Made by a program: the position numbers and the translations under genes. DNA of 64,000 nt from Tretioscincus oriximinensis. Its lineage: Eukaryota > Chordata > Lepidosauria > Squamata > Gymnophthalmidae. Under the pieces are notes generated by a model. That model was not told the DNA's origin, ran no database searches, and was given only the letters and a program-made list of their open reading frames with translations. This document shows, in pieces, positions 20,394-30,439 of the stretch (positions are counted from its first letter, which is position 1; the number at the start of each line of letters is the position of its first letter). The stretch is from positions 399,177 through 463,176 of the forward strand of contig JAJVDF010000207.1 in NCBI GenBank assembly GCA_022410635.1, written 5' to 3'.

Positions 20394-20844
20394 CAGTCTT
20401 TCTCAAAGTGGGTGATAACGCCCCCTTGTGGGCACTGGAGGCCTATAGGGGGCAGTGAAGGGCACAGAGAAGATTGGGGGGCGTTGAAGCAATTTAGGGG
20501 GGCGATGGCTAATTAAAATTTTTTTTTTGCTTTTAACACAAACTTTACCACTCCTTTACACTTAACGCGCGTTTCCTCGTGTAACGCCATCTAGGGGACT
20601 AGACAGTAACTATTTCCTGTCCGATAGTTGTCAAACTGTACCATAGATGGCGGTAAGCTCCATTGTGAAGCGAGAAGTTTCTAGTCCATTCTCGAAAGTA
20701 CTAGGCCCGCCTGCTGCCTCATATAAAAGCGCGCGCGCCATCCATCCAGTCTTAAGATGTAGTAAAGTAAAAAAATTTGGGGGGCACTAGAAAATAATTA
20801 ATTCTTGAAGCGGGCGGTAGACAAAATAAGTTTGAGAACCCCTG
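20394..20844. mobile_element. hAT-like element with perfect 8-bp TSD
   Basis: Direct repeats CTCTAGAG at 20386-20393 and 20845-20852 flank 451 bp. Termini CAGTCTTTCTCAAAGTGGG and TTTGAGAACCCCTG form the usual hAT inverted ends. The interior contains a CATATAAAAG word followed by an alternating GCGCGCGCGCC run at 20729-20738. No transposase frame, so non-autonomous. It splits an L2-like fragment whose frame continues on the other side. Confidence 0.9.
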
Positions 20845-20852
20845 CTCTAGAG

Positions 20853-21180
20853 GTATACTGGCTGTATTCTGGATGCCTAGTAAAAATGTATCTCTTCACT
20901 CAGGCTTTTGACTCCTAACTCCCTGTACAATTGTCCTTCCAGGGAGGGAAGGAGGGAGGGATGGAGTGTGGGCATGGATCTTTTAAATGTTTTACTGATT
21001 TTAATCATTTTTTATGTTCCTTTGGCCTTTTATTATCCACCCTGGGATCTATGGTAAAGGTTGGAATATAAATTCTTAAATTGTTCTTAAATTGTTCTTA
21101 AATTGTTCTTAAATTGTTCCTAAATTGTTCTTAAATTATTCTTAAATTATTCTTAAATTCTTAAATAAATAGATAGGAAG
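20853..21180 (+). mobile_element. L2-like LINE 3' fragment, right part, with 11-bp tandem tail
   Basis: Coding-like text up to about 20910, then 3' end CCACCCTGGGATC and a tail of repeated TTCTTAAATTG units (11 bp, about 21076-21165), consistent with the short tandem 3' tails of L2-type LINEs. Confidence 0.55.
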
Positions 21181-21510
21181 CTTGCAAAAAGCCTGTTATA
21201 ATCGATTCCTATGATTCCTCTACAGCAAGGTAAATCTTTATTTATTTTTGCCGCGGCATGTTTTATAGTGCAATAAAGAAGAAGGAAGTCCATCGCTTTC
21301 TCTAATATAATCGTAACTGAAAGGATACTTTAGTGATTCAATATTGTTTGAAGGGCAGTATAATATAAGGATTTGACCTCAGCAGAGGTATCGTTTGTGA
21401 GGTTCAAGGTGTTGAGTAGAAACAGGCAAGCAAGTGAAAAACACAGATATGGGGAAATCTAGAAGAACTGCAGAAAGATGAGACCAGGTCCACAACTTAA
21501 CGTGTGGTAG
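21181..21510. other. No gene recognised
   Basis: Nothing identified. Confidence 0.4.
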
Positions 21511-21808
21511 GGAGGCGCGAATGGCTCAGTCGCTTAGGAATTAGTCTCTCATCTGGGAGATGGGGTTTCAAAGCCCTGTGTTGGACGTGGGGAGGGGTGA
21601 GCACCTTCCACTAGCCTGTAGCTCTAGCCAACCCAGCTATTCGAAAGCATAAATTGTAAGAAATTGCAACTGACTGCAAGTAGATACATGGGAACCACCA
21701 TAGCCTGGTGGGGAAGATAGAATGTAAGCCTTCAGGCAAAATACCCTTATAAGCCGCTTTGGGTCCCTTTGAAAAGGTGAGAAAAGTGGGGTATAAGAAC
21801 CAAGTTCT
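21511..21808 (+). mobile_element. SINE-A copy 4, most complete
   Basis: Full head-to-tail copy. The head GGCGCGAATGGCTCAGTCGC (A-box-like TGGCTCAGTCGCTTAGG), CTCATCTGGGAGATGGGG and B-box-like GTTTCAAAGCC suggest a tRNA-type internal promoter. The body reads CTAGCCAACCCAGCTATTCG, GTAGATACATGGGAACCACC and GGGAAGATAGAATGTAAGCC; the tail reads AAGCCGCTTTGGGTCCC, then GTGGGGTATAAGAACCAAG, then the TTC tract. Good reference copy for the family. Confidence 0.85.
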
Positions 21809-21956
21809 TTTTCTTCTTCTTTTCTTCTTCTTCTTCTTCTTTTCTTCTTCTTTTCTTCTTCTTTTCTTCTTCTTTTCTTCTTCTTCTTCTTCTTTTCTTC
21901 TTCTTTTCTTCTTCTTTTCTTCTTCTTTTCTTCTTCTTTTCTTCTTCTTCTTCTTG
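21809..21956 (+). repeat. Interrupted TTC/TTTCTTC microsatellite
   Basis: Polypyrimidine tail of SINE-A copy 4, built from TTCTTC and TTTCTTCTTC units. It yields long Lys/Arg/Glu or Phe/Ser frames on both strands that are artefacts. Could adopt triplex (H-DNA). Confidence 0.95.
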
Positions 21957-22022
21957 ATTCCCTTAATGAAGTTGACATGTTCCATGGATCCATGCTGTTG
22001 ATGGCTGTTGGTTTATGATCTA

Positions 22023-22496
22023 GGCCCCCTCTAAATGAAGTTTTCCTACCTGGATGTTACTAGGATGTTCCAACATCACAATTCTGCCCCACATTCCAAC
22101 AGAGCTTTTGGAATGATGCACAGAACGCACTAAGAAGAAAGGTGTGAGGAACTGGAATTTCCTGATTGCTGATCCTTTCTGACATCTTTGTGAAACATCC
22201 CATATTCCCATTCCTAGCCTTCCTGTGCCACTTGGTTAATGGGAGAAGGCAGGATCTTATGAGAAGACGCCAGCACAAGACAATGAAACTCTCATACACT
22301 TCCTGGCTAGTTGGTGCAGAATCTCATACTGAGCACGCTCAGTATTTACTTCCTGGTTAGTTGGCTGGTCTGTTCCATGTGGATTAAAAGGTCTTCTAAT
22401 GATTTGTTTGCTAAAGGATGAGGGTACGAGCTCATTATTTCGGAAATTGCATTTTTTACAATATTGCATTTTTTAACACATCATGCCGAGGGGGTC
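22023..22496. mobile_element. F2 DNA transposon, copy 2 (full length)
   Basis: GGCCCCCTCTAAATGAAG at the left and, inward from the right, GACCCCCTCGGCATGATG form inverted termini of a 474-bp element. Flanks CTA and TAG share TA, compatible with a small TSD. The interior has CTGAGCACGCTCAG at 22328 (one mismatch in the F2 palindrome), AGTATTTACTTCCTGGTTAG and an internal duplication ATTGCATTTTTTACA/ATTGCATTTTTTAACA. Confidence 0.75.
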
Positions 22497-22837
22497 TAGT
22501 GAATATTCTGAATGTTGCTTGACACTGATTCAGGCTGAATCCTAACATTCAGGCTGAAAGAAGCTTTGCAAAGGCTTTTACTACCCTCACCAGTCTGACC
22601 TCTACTGGCCACATTTCCTGCCAAACAAGATGCAAAATATATCTTATACATTGGCAAGAACGCTGCCTAAGTGCCACATGATTTTTTAAAATGAATTTTG
22701 CTGACTCCTTCACTATGATGTATGTGAATGCTTTGCAGCTTTTTATCTTATATTTGCAATTTTATCACTGATGTTTTAAGATTTCTGAATGCCACTGATG
22801 TGGCATTCACTGATTGTTTTCTCTATGGAATAATACT

Positions 22838-23152
22838 AGGACCAGGGGGCATACTTTGAAGCTGATGGACAGAAGAGTGAGGACAGACAAGGGAAAGTAT
22901 TTTTTCACCCAGAAGGTAAATGGTCATTGGAATTTACTTCCAGAAGAGGTGGTGATAGCTAGCACCTGGATTGCTTTAAGACAGGATTAGACAAGTTCAT
23001 GGAAGCTAAGATGGATGTCTTGATACTGCCTCCGAGATGGAGTAAGAGGCAATATTCCTGAAATGCCATTTGCAGGGCATCAAAAACAATTGAAGATTTT
23101 GCCTTCTGTTCCAGACTGCCCAGGTGCAATTGATGGGCCTCTATGGTACGTT
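22838..23152 (+). mobile_element. CR1 LINE 3' fragment
   Basis: Starts at GGACCAGGGGGCATACTTTG (TRGH region of ORF2), continues through ACAGACAAGGGAAAG, TTACTTCCAGAAGAGG and CAGGATTAGACAAGTTC into the 3' UTR (ATTGATGGGCCTCTATGG). The terminal TTCTTATGT motif is missing. Frame broken. Confidence 0.85.
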
Positions 23153-23437
23153 CGCACCACTATTTTATGCCTCAGTTATAGCAACATTATGAAGGTTGTG
23201 TCACACGTGTTAAGTGTGTATCAGTAAAACTTCCTCCTCCCTTGAAACTAGAAATGTGCATTGCCTGAGTGGGGGATGCCTTCAGATCTGCCGCAACATT
23301 GGAAGAATTCAACCTTCTTGTGGTTCCATAAGCCTGATTGTTGGTGGTGAGGTTTAAATAATTTTATAATTGGTTCTCATTTTCAAAGCAGCAACCAGAA
23401 ATCACCTTTTAAGAGGTGGCGTTTCCAGATGAGCAAC

Positions 23438-23697
23438 TGGAATTTATTTATTTATACTTATACCCCGCCTTATACCCAAAGATCTCGGGGCGGCCAACCG
23501 AAAACTGGCACATACAGCTTTTGTTGCTTTCTCCACAACAGACACATTGTGAAATAGGTGGGGCAGAGAGAGTTCTAAAGAACTGTGACTAGCCCAAGGT
23601 CACCCATCTGGCTTTCATGGTGGAGTGGGGAATTGAACCGGGAAACTACCAGATAAGAGTCCAACACTTTAACCACTACACCAGACTGTCTCTCCGT
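23438..23697 (-). mobile_element. SINE-B copy 3
   Basis: Minus strand: head GTCTGGTGTAGTGGTTAAAG, ACTCTTATCTGGTAG, B-box-like CGGTTCAATTCC, CATGAAAGCCAGATGGG, TGACCTTGGGC and AGAACTCTCTCTGCCCCACC; the tail ends in the CCCGAGATCTTTGGGTATAAGGC segment and TTTATTTATTTA. This copy is nearly full length. Confidence 0.85.
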
Positions 23698-23827
23698 AGC
23701 CTGGGGGCAACTACAAAGAAGGCTGTGCTNCAGATTCCCACTCCATTTGGGTGGTACCACCAGGAGGGCCTCCCCTGTAGATCTTAAGGCACAGGTAGTT
23801 TGGTGTGGAAGAAGGCCTTCCTTTATG

Positions 23828-23909
23828 TATACTGCTCAAAACAATTAAGGGAACACTTTAAAATAACATGTTATGTTAAAGTGTTCCCTTAATTATTTTG
23901 AGAAGTATA
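23828..23909. mobile_element. F7 mini-hairpin DNA transposon, copy 1
   Basis: An 82-bp near-perfect palindrome: TATACTGCTCAAAACAATTA on the left, mirrored by TAATTATTTTGAGAAGTATA on the right, with AGGGAACACTTTAA / TTAAAGTGTTCCCT between. The termini resemble Tc1/mariner-type elements (TA target), by memory. A second copy lies at 60.86 kb. Confidence 0.8.
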
Positions 23910-24360
23910 TTTGCAGCCCAAAATTATTTAGGGCTGTAAAGGTTAAAGTTAAGCTTTTTCAAGACTGGCGTGATGTGCATCCTGCCAGTCATTCAGTTCA
24001 ACTTCCTGACCGTTTTGAACGGTAATCCATAGTGTGGATTACTGAGGCTAAATCATCCCTGTTCAAAAGAAGACACAACAGCAAGTAGGCATTTCTGGCC
24101 ACCCTCCCCTACCTGGTTTTATTTTGCACCTATCTCTTAAAGGGCAATTCTACCCCATCAAGGACAGGGTGTCTCCCAACTTCATGACCCCAGGATATTC
24201 TTAAGTGATGGTGATCCTAGGAGAGTAACCAGAAATGACATCAGGAGTAGGTGAGTGCCATTTAAACAACTGGTTTCCCTGACTGGAGTGCCATTCAACA
24301 GCAGTTTACCCAAACCAGTGAGAACTGGCTGACTCCCAAGATTTGAAGTCAAACCATGAG
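23910..24360. other. Mostly unrecognised; short fragment of the 45-kb unclassified repeat
   Basis: TAGGGCTGTAAAGGTTAAAG and TGGCGTGATGTGCATCCTG near 23928-23990 resemble the unclassified repeat annotated at 45.2-45.96 kb. No gene. Confidence 0.4.
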
Positions 24361-24464
24361 TGCATCAGACTGGACAGTATATACATGAACCAGGAGGAGC
24401 TCTCCAAGACTTTAGTAAGGGACTATTTCCCCTTATCCACCAGATGTATCAAGTGCAGGGTTAC

Positions 24465-24616
24465 TACATAAAAAACAGGATAAATCTTTGCACCTTTAAT
24501 GAGTATGAAAAAGTGATTTTCTTCCCAGGTGCTACAGGTATTAAACTGCACCTGATGAAAATTTCTCTCTTCTGCATCCATTAAAGGTGTCATGTTTTAT
24601 CCTGGTAACCCTGTTA
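24465..24616. mobile_element. F4 repeat, copy 3
   Basis: Ends AAAAAACAGGATAAA and TTTATCCTGG are inverted. The core GAGTATGAAAAAGTGATTTTC, TTCCCAGGTGCTACAGG matches the other three F4 copies. Confidence 0.65.
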
Positions 24617-24679
24617 ACAGACTGGCTGCCTACAAACTGCCTTCAGTTTTGGAGAGACAGGATGTCTCTAAAGCTGCAG

Positions 24680-24930
24680 GAACACCTGGTTTTTCCTACT
24701 GCAATGATGAAATTTCATGGTTGTTCCGCCCCACATTCCAATGGAGTCTTCGCATTGCATTGCAATGCATCCAGAAAAATAGTGAAATTCAAGTGAAATA
24801 TGTCATTGCTGAATCAGGAATCAGCACAAAATGCTGCTGCTTCCATTGACCAGCCTATTGTGGAAGGACAGATATTGTGAGAAGACGCCAGTCAACAGGC
24901 CAACAGAATCTCAACTGGCTGACATTCATG
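24680..24930. mobile_element. F2-like fragment
   Basis: CCTGGTTTTTCCTACTGCAATG, CGCCCCACATTCCAATGGAG and GTGAGAAGACGCCAGTCAAC match interior blocks of F2 copy 2. The palindrome and right terminus are missing. Confidence 0.5.
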
Positions 24931-25189
24931 GTATCTCACCAGCCTCCCTCAAGCTCCATGCGGATCCATAAGATATGTATGGATGAGTGAAATCTGCAAT
25001 TGTTTTTGCTGCAGACCCCTGCTACTCTCCAGGTCTTAGTGGGGAAGGCATTCCTTCAACTAGCCAGGGCCAAGCCATTTAGAGCTGGATGAGACGTTTG
25101 TAACACAGATGAGGTCTGTGAAAAGTCCGTCTATGCAGTTTTCTTGGCAATGACACAGAAGTGGTTGGCTATTGCTTAATAGTGCTGGG

Positions 25190-25510
25190 AGTTTTCTGCC
25201 CAGGTATCATGTAGCGGGAGCCTGAAAACCTCACATATTTGAAGTTCTCNTTGTGAAGATTTTGTGAAGCCACTTCAGGGGAGGGACTGGAACTGCTGTC
25301 TCTGCGGGTGCCGTTCCCAGAAGCAGAGACTGCAAGTGACCTCATTTGTGATGTCACTTCCGACTCTAGAAGAAGGGGCCAGAAGTGACATCAAAATGAT
25401 GTCAATCCCGCCCCCGGAATTCCCCTCATATGTTTCTGCCTGAGGATCCACACCTTGTATGATAATTGCTGAAAACATATGAGATTCTTGCTCAATTCCC
25501 AGCAATAATT
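25190..25510. repeat. F5 repeat, copy 3
   Basis: TGACCTCATTTGTGATGTCACTTCC at 25336 and AGAAGTGACATCAAAATGATGTCA at 25383 are inverted pairs of the F5 motif. The right flank (TGTATGATAATTGCTGAAAAC, CAATTCCCAGCAATAATTA) parallels the 17.98-18.05 kb flank. Ambiguous base at 25250. Confidence 0.65.
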
Positions 25511-26830
25511 ACACCGTTCTACTAGTTACATTGGAACCAGTATTTGCATCACACTTCCAGTTTCCCTGCTGTCTGTCTGTAGCCGTGCCAAGGCAAATCC
25601 CTTGAAATACCTTTACCTGTAGAGATGTCAACATACTGTTTCTCCTTTCTTTGTGGTGATTATTTTTAGTGAACAATTATCAATTCTTATCCCATTTCTG
25701 ACGTGTCCAAATTTACATGTTTACATTTTATTTTTTAAAAAGCACATACTCTTTCATGGGTGTTATGCACACACACAAAGCATTCTGGTCCTTTAATTCA
25801 TGTTGGCTCGTGATGAATTCAAGAAATCGAACCCTCAGAGCGGATGTAGCGACGGTTTAGAAGAATGCAGTTTATTATGGAAAGGCAGATCCAGAAGGTG
25901 GGAGAGAAGAGGGGAGGAGAGAAGAGGAAAGAGGAGGAAGATCTTTGGGTTATGCCAATATAAAAAGGATGTAATAGGAAACAAAATATATCTTGCCGTT
26001 CCAAAGCTGCATGTATTTACACGGCAGAAGGGGCAGGATGAATAAAGGAACAAGATGACATGACACAATATTACGGTGCTTGGTGAGAGAAAAGCTCAGT
26101 TCAACCTCAAAAGCTACTGAGTAAGAAAAAAAAATGTCACTTTAACTGTATTAGGGGACAATTTATTATGTGTCTCCTTCGAGTGCAGCACAATGTCACT
26201 GCAGGCCCTGGTGCATTTGCATTATTTCCAGACAACGGAGCAGCAGAAAAGGGACACTGATTTATTTCAGAGAAGGCTCAGGTGATTTTTATGTCTACTG
26301 GGGCCTGAGCCAGATAGGGCTTAACCCATTGCAGTCTCTTCCTCATCTGAGAAGAGCCATCTATTGACATCTACCTTATCCTTGTGTTTAGGATCGATTT
26401 AAGGAGCCATTGAAAATTATGCTGAGCTTTACTATCAGTCCTGCTGGCTATTTTTTTTTTTGCTTTTTTCTGATCATTTCTGGGCTGGGTATTATCCTGA
26501 ATTATTGTATCATGGAATCACCTCAGATCTGTTGAGATATAGGATTCATGTTTAGCAAATGTGCAGTTTTAAGAGCACTGAAGGACATGCTGGCTGCAAT
26601 AAATTGTATCTCCTTCCAGAATAAAGAAACATAGTCCAGACAATTATATGATTCCATCAGGAAGGCTTTTAGTTTTATTTACAAAGTCCATAATATAAAA
26701 ATAGCAAATGCTATATAGGATGCTTTTGCATATTGGTTAAATAAGCACCTCTGAATACATTTCTCACTCAAGCATCTTCATTACAGGAAGACAGAAAAGC
26801 AAGTCAGTAACTGAGTGAATAAGCAAGAAC
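25511..26830. other. No gene recognised; candidate conserved non-coding stretch
   Basis: 25.80-26.06 kb (purine-rich, GTTTATTATGG antisense poly(A)-like word) may be an old retroelement end. From about 26160 to 26640 the sequence is unrepeated, with an ATTTGCAT octamer at 26215 and a balanced composition unlike neighbouring repeats. This could be unique, possibly conserved DNA; the sequence alone cannot prove it. Confidence 0.25.
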
Positions 26831-26945
26831 TAATTGAGCATGCTCAATAATATAGGGATACAGGGATATGCTATAATATCAACATTCCAGTGATCCCATG
26901 TGGTGTTTGGTAGACTTATGAACGTTATACCTTATGAAGGTGTTA
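26831..26945. mobile_element. F2-like fragment
   Basis: ATTGAGCATGCTCAATAA at 26837 holds the F2 palindrome, with AACATTCCAGTGATCCCATG near 26881. Fragmentary. Confidence 0.35.
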
Positions 26946-26954
26946 TCACCTGGC

Positions 26955-28470
26955 AGGATCCCGGGGTGATCCCGGAAATTATAGACCCATCAGTTTAACA
27001 TCAGTTCCAGGTAAAGTGTTGGAAACCGTAATTAAGGACAAAATTACTAAACACATGGAGAAGCATGCATTGCTGAATGAAACTCAGCATGGCTTCAGCA
27101 AAGGTAAATCATGCCTTACTAACTTGCTAGAATTCTTTGAGAGTGTTAACAAACATGTAGATAAAGGGGATCCAGTTGATATTGTCTATCTAGATTTTCA
27201 GAAGGCTTTTGATAAAGTCCCTCATCAAAGGCTCCTAAAAAAACTCCATACTCATGGTATAAGAGGACAGACTTTGTCTTGGATTACTGGCTAAAAGATA
27301 GAAAACAGAGGGTAGTAATAAATGGACAGTTCTCTGAGTGGAAAGAGGTAAGAAGTGGGGTACCCCAGGGGTCTGTACTGGGACCTTTGCTTTTCAATAT
27401 ATTTATAAATGATCTGGATACCGAGGTAAATAGTGAAGTAGCCAAGTTTGCTGACAACATTAAACTGTTCAGGGTAGTGAAAACTGAAAATGAATGTAAG
27501 GCACTCCAGAGTGATCTATTGAAATTGGGTGAGTGGACATCAGAGTGGCAAATGTACTTCAATTTAAGCAAGTGCAAGGTCATGCACATTGGGTCAAAGA
27601 ACCCCAACTACTCCTACCACCTGATGGGAACCAAGCTTTCTGTAACCGAGCAAGAAAAGGATCTTGGGGTGTTGGTGGACAATTCAATGAAAATGTCAAC
27701 CCAGTGTGCAGCAGCTACAAAAAAGGCAAATTCCATGTTGGGGATGATTAGGAAAAGAATAGAAAACAAGTCAGCAAATGTTGTTTTGCCTCTTTATAAA
27801 TCTGTGGTGAGGCCACATTTGGAATACTGTGTTCAATTCTGGTCACTACATCTCAAGAGGGATATTGTGGAACTAAAGAAGGTGCAGAAAAGGGCAACAA
27901 AATGATCAAGGGTCTGGAGCACCTCCCTTATGAAGTCAGGCTGCAACATCTGGGCCTCTTCAGCCTCGAAAGGCGACGTTTGAGAGGTGATCTGATTGAA
28001 GTGTACAAAATCATGCATGGGATGGACAGGTTGAATAGAGAAAAAATGTTTTCTCTATCACACAATACAAGGACCAGAGGGCACTTCTTAAAAGTGACGG
28101 GTAGAAAAGTGAGAACAGACAAAAGAAAGTATTTTCACCTAGATGGTCATCAGCCTGTGGAATTTACTTCCTGAAGAGGTAGTGGTAGCTAACAGCTTGG
28201 ATAGTTTAAAGACAGAACTAGACAGGTTTATGGACACCAAGGGTATAAATGGGTACTAGGATGGATGTCTGGATGTTGCCTCCAGGATGGAGCAACAGGC
28301 AGGACTCCTGAGATACCATTTTCAGGGAGTCATGAACAGGTGCATATTTTGCTTTCCTCTGTTTGGACTGTCCAGGTGCAATTGGTGGGCCTCTGTGTGA
28401 GACAGAATGCTGGACTACATGGGCTCTAGCCTGATCCAATATGGCTCTTCTTATGTTATGTTCTTAAACA
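26955..28470 (+). mobile_element. CR1 LINE, longest copy in the window
   Basis: About 1.5 kb, 5' truncated within the RT domain (GGAAATTATAGACCCATC, GNYRPIS) and complete at the 3' end: UTR with ATGGAGCAACAGGC, CTGTCCAGGTGCAATTGG and ATGCTGGACTACATGGGC, ending TTCTTATGTTATGTTCTTA. All other CR1 pieces of this subfamily can be aligned to it. The endonuclease and ORF1 are missing. Confidence 0.95.
26961..28259 (+). pseudogene. CR1 ORF2 reverse-transcriptase remnant, three frameshifts
   Basis: Successive frames give RT landmarks in order: GNYRPISL (26.97 kb), QHGFSKGKSCLTNLLEF (about 27.09), VDIVYLDFQKAFDKVPH with the motif A aspartate (about 27.19), then VPQGSVLGPLLFNIFINDL (motif B, about 27.37), KFADNIKLF (motif C, about 27.45), DLGVLVDNSMKM, VRPHLEYCVQFWS, IKGLEHLPYE, LRGDLIEVYKIMHG and LWNLLPEEVVVANSLDS. 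Motif C normally has two adjacent aspartates; here the second is Asn. Single-base losses shift the frame near 27290, 27903 (AACAAAATG against AACAAGAATG at 14 kb) and 28135. The enzyme would polymerise DNA from LINE RNA; this copy is dead. Confidence 0.9.
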
Positions 28471-28511
28471 TGTACAGACTGCTTTTAACTAGAAAACCCA
28501 GAGACCAGGCT

Positions 28512-28990
28512 TTTAACTAGAAAGTTCAGAGACCAGGACTGACAAAGAGATCAATAGTCTAGCAAAGGCACACAGTGTGTTTGGTAAAGCATGCAAAAGA
28601 GTCTGGAATAACAAGTTTTTGAGAGAAAAAGCATGAAGATTTGGGTATACAGTGCTGTGGTACTGTCCGCTTTCTTCCGTGCGTCTGAGATGTGGGTTAC
28701 TCATTGCGTCTCAAGTTTTTTCATCAGGAATGCCTCAGCAACATCCTTCACAGCTACTGGAAGGTCTTTATCATCAATGCTGCTGTCTTCGAACAGGTGG
28801 AAGCCACCATCTTCAAGGTCATGTTGCTGGGCAGGACACATATTCAGGGTGAAGATTCATCGCCTACCCAAGACCACAATGTATAGTGAACTCAACACTG
28901 GTCATTGTGACAGAGGGCCACTAAAGAAGAGGTGCAAAGATACCCCAGGAAAATCTGCCATATTGACCATTGTTAGTGGTCTGCTCTAGC
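28512..28990 (+). mobile_element. Second LINE type, RT C-terminal fragment
   Basis: Broken frames read INSLAKAHSVFGKACKRVWNN, then FHQECLSNIL..W (28.72 kb), then VEATIFK..LGR (28.80), and RLPKTTMYSELNTGHCDRG.KKRCKD (28.86-28.95). This order (AK..S..RVW, F..RCL..IL, R.QLRW.GH, LPK...YGEL..G.R..G..KKR.KD) is the C-terminal signature of a non-CR1 LINE RT seen in many metazoans. A second copy lies inverted at 53.4-54.25 kb. Clade assignment is not attempted. Confidence 0.65.
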
Positions 28991-29264
28991 TGCCAATCAT
29001 CAGGGCTGGAGACATACAATCTATAAGGCTTCCTTTGAGAATAAATGCAGAGCTAATTTTCAGGACAGAAGATAAAAGCACAAGAGCCAGTATATAACCA
29101 TGGCAACATGTCCAGATAAGACCTTCCCCTGCAGTCAGTCCAATTGGGCTTGCTTATCCACACAGCTCTAGGAACAGCATGATTTTGTTATGCCCACGGA
29201 CAAGATTCCAGGCCTTATACTAAGTACAAGTCTACATCTTTCACATGCCTTGAATGGCAATTCA

Positions 29265-29490
29265 GGTGGATTTTTGTGCTTTCAGTTCCTGGTTCCGGGA
29301 ATGACAACTTGAATTATGTCACTTCTGGCTTCCATTTCTGGGAATGCCATCTTGATTGATGTCACTTCCAGTGCAGGGGCAGAAATTATGTGACTGGATC
29401 TGAGCCATTGAAGTGCTATATGAGATATGAGATTCTCATACCACTTGAGAGTTTCATACATACAAGATTCTGCCTCCCAGGGTTGATCTC
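29265..29490. repeat. F5 repeat, copy 4
   Basis: GGGAATGACAACTTGAATTATGTCACTTC at 29297 and GATTGATGTCACTTCCAG at 29354 carry the F5 motif, followed by repeated ATATGAGATATGAGATTC as in copy 1. No expanded array. Confidence 0.55.
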
Positions 29491-30080
29491 ATATCCTGTT
29501 CATTAACCACCGGCAAACCTGCTTCAGCTGTGAACAATTACCTACCCCTTCATAAATCTTTGTGCAAAGGCATTATGGAATCAGGGGTACAGCAAAGCAT
29601 TCCATCACTAGGGATGAGCACAAATTCCACACTATTAGCTATCCATCCAGTATGCTCCCTTCACCATCTCTTTCTCCAAGGTACCACTTACCTCACACAG
29701 CATGAATCAAAGCCTTAATTTCTGCAGGAGAAAACCCTACTCCTTCCAGCTAGATATGTCAGAGCAGGAAAGGGGGAAGTTTTTCTCCTCCAAGCATTCT
29801 CAAATCCAAAAATCAAGGCTTTTTAGCACTAAGAAACAAGAGAGGGCCCTGTTTGTGCCCTTCTCCATCCTGCGCTGAAGCAACTGCCCCTTCACACACC
29901 GTTCCCATCACCAGAACGTGGAACAGAGACCACATGCTGAGGCAGAGCGCGCCAGACCCCACACAGAGGCTGCTGTAGTCTGCAGGATGAAATCCAAAAT
30001 AAGGCCCAATTGCAGAAGTGGTCTCAACACGATCTCAACAATTTGAGCAATTAAAAAGGAAAAACTAGGTCCATTTTTGT
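29491..30080. other. No gene recognised
   Basis: No repeat family or coding signature seen. Confidence 0.4.
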
Positions 30081-30081
30081 G

Positions 30082-30160
30082 TAGCTTTTGTTGCTTTCTC
30101 CATAACAGATACCCTGTGAAGAAGATGAGGCTGAGAGAGTTCTAAAGCACCATATGTCTT
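30082..30160 (-). mobile_element. SINE-B copy 4, middle fragment
   Basis: AGCTTTTGTTGCTTTCTCCATAACAG and GAGAGAGTTCTAAAGCACC match the middle of SINE-B copy 3. Head and tail absent. Confidence 0.65.
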
Positions 30161-30439
30161 ACCCCAAATAAAATTCCTTTTGCCATTTGTCTTTCAGTTT
30201 TGCAGAATTCTGACAAAACTCTTTCACTTTAGAGACTGCAAAGACTAAAGGGACATGGCTAAAAGAATTGTAGTACCATGGACAGCAACCACCGTGCGGT
30301 AAGGGCAAATGCTTGCCCCTGTCTGGCATTGCATACTCACCTTCTGTTTAAAGGTTCCACTCATGCACACAACCTACTGGCATAATGGCCCTGCCCAGAA
30401 CCAACAGGCAGGCTGTGAAAGTTAGAAACCATGTTGTGA

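Noticed and set aside
21511..21590. tRNA gene in SINE heads
   Set aside because: A- and B-box words exist, but the cloverleaf is broken and each head is joined to a SINE body present in many copies.
21611..22001. Frames of 80-124 codons rich in Lys/Arg/Glu or Phe/Ser
   Set aside because: They are translations of the TTC/GAA tail of SINE-A copy 4; low complexity on both strands, no gene.
28633..28989. 118-codon plus-strand frame as a possible host protein
   Set aside because: Adjacent frames align with the C-terminal signature of a LINE RT, and the same text occurs inverted at 53.4-54.2 kb.
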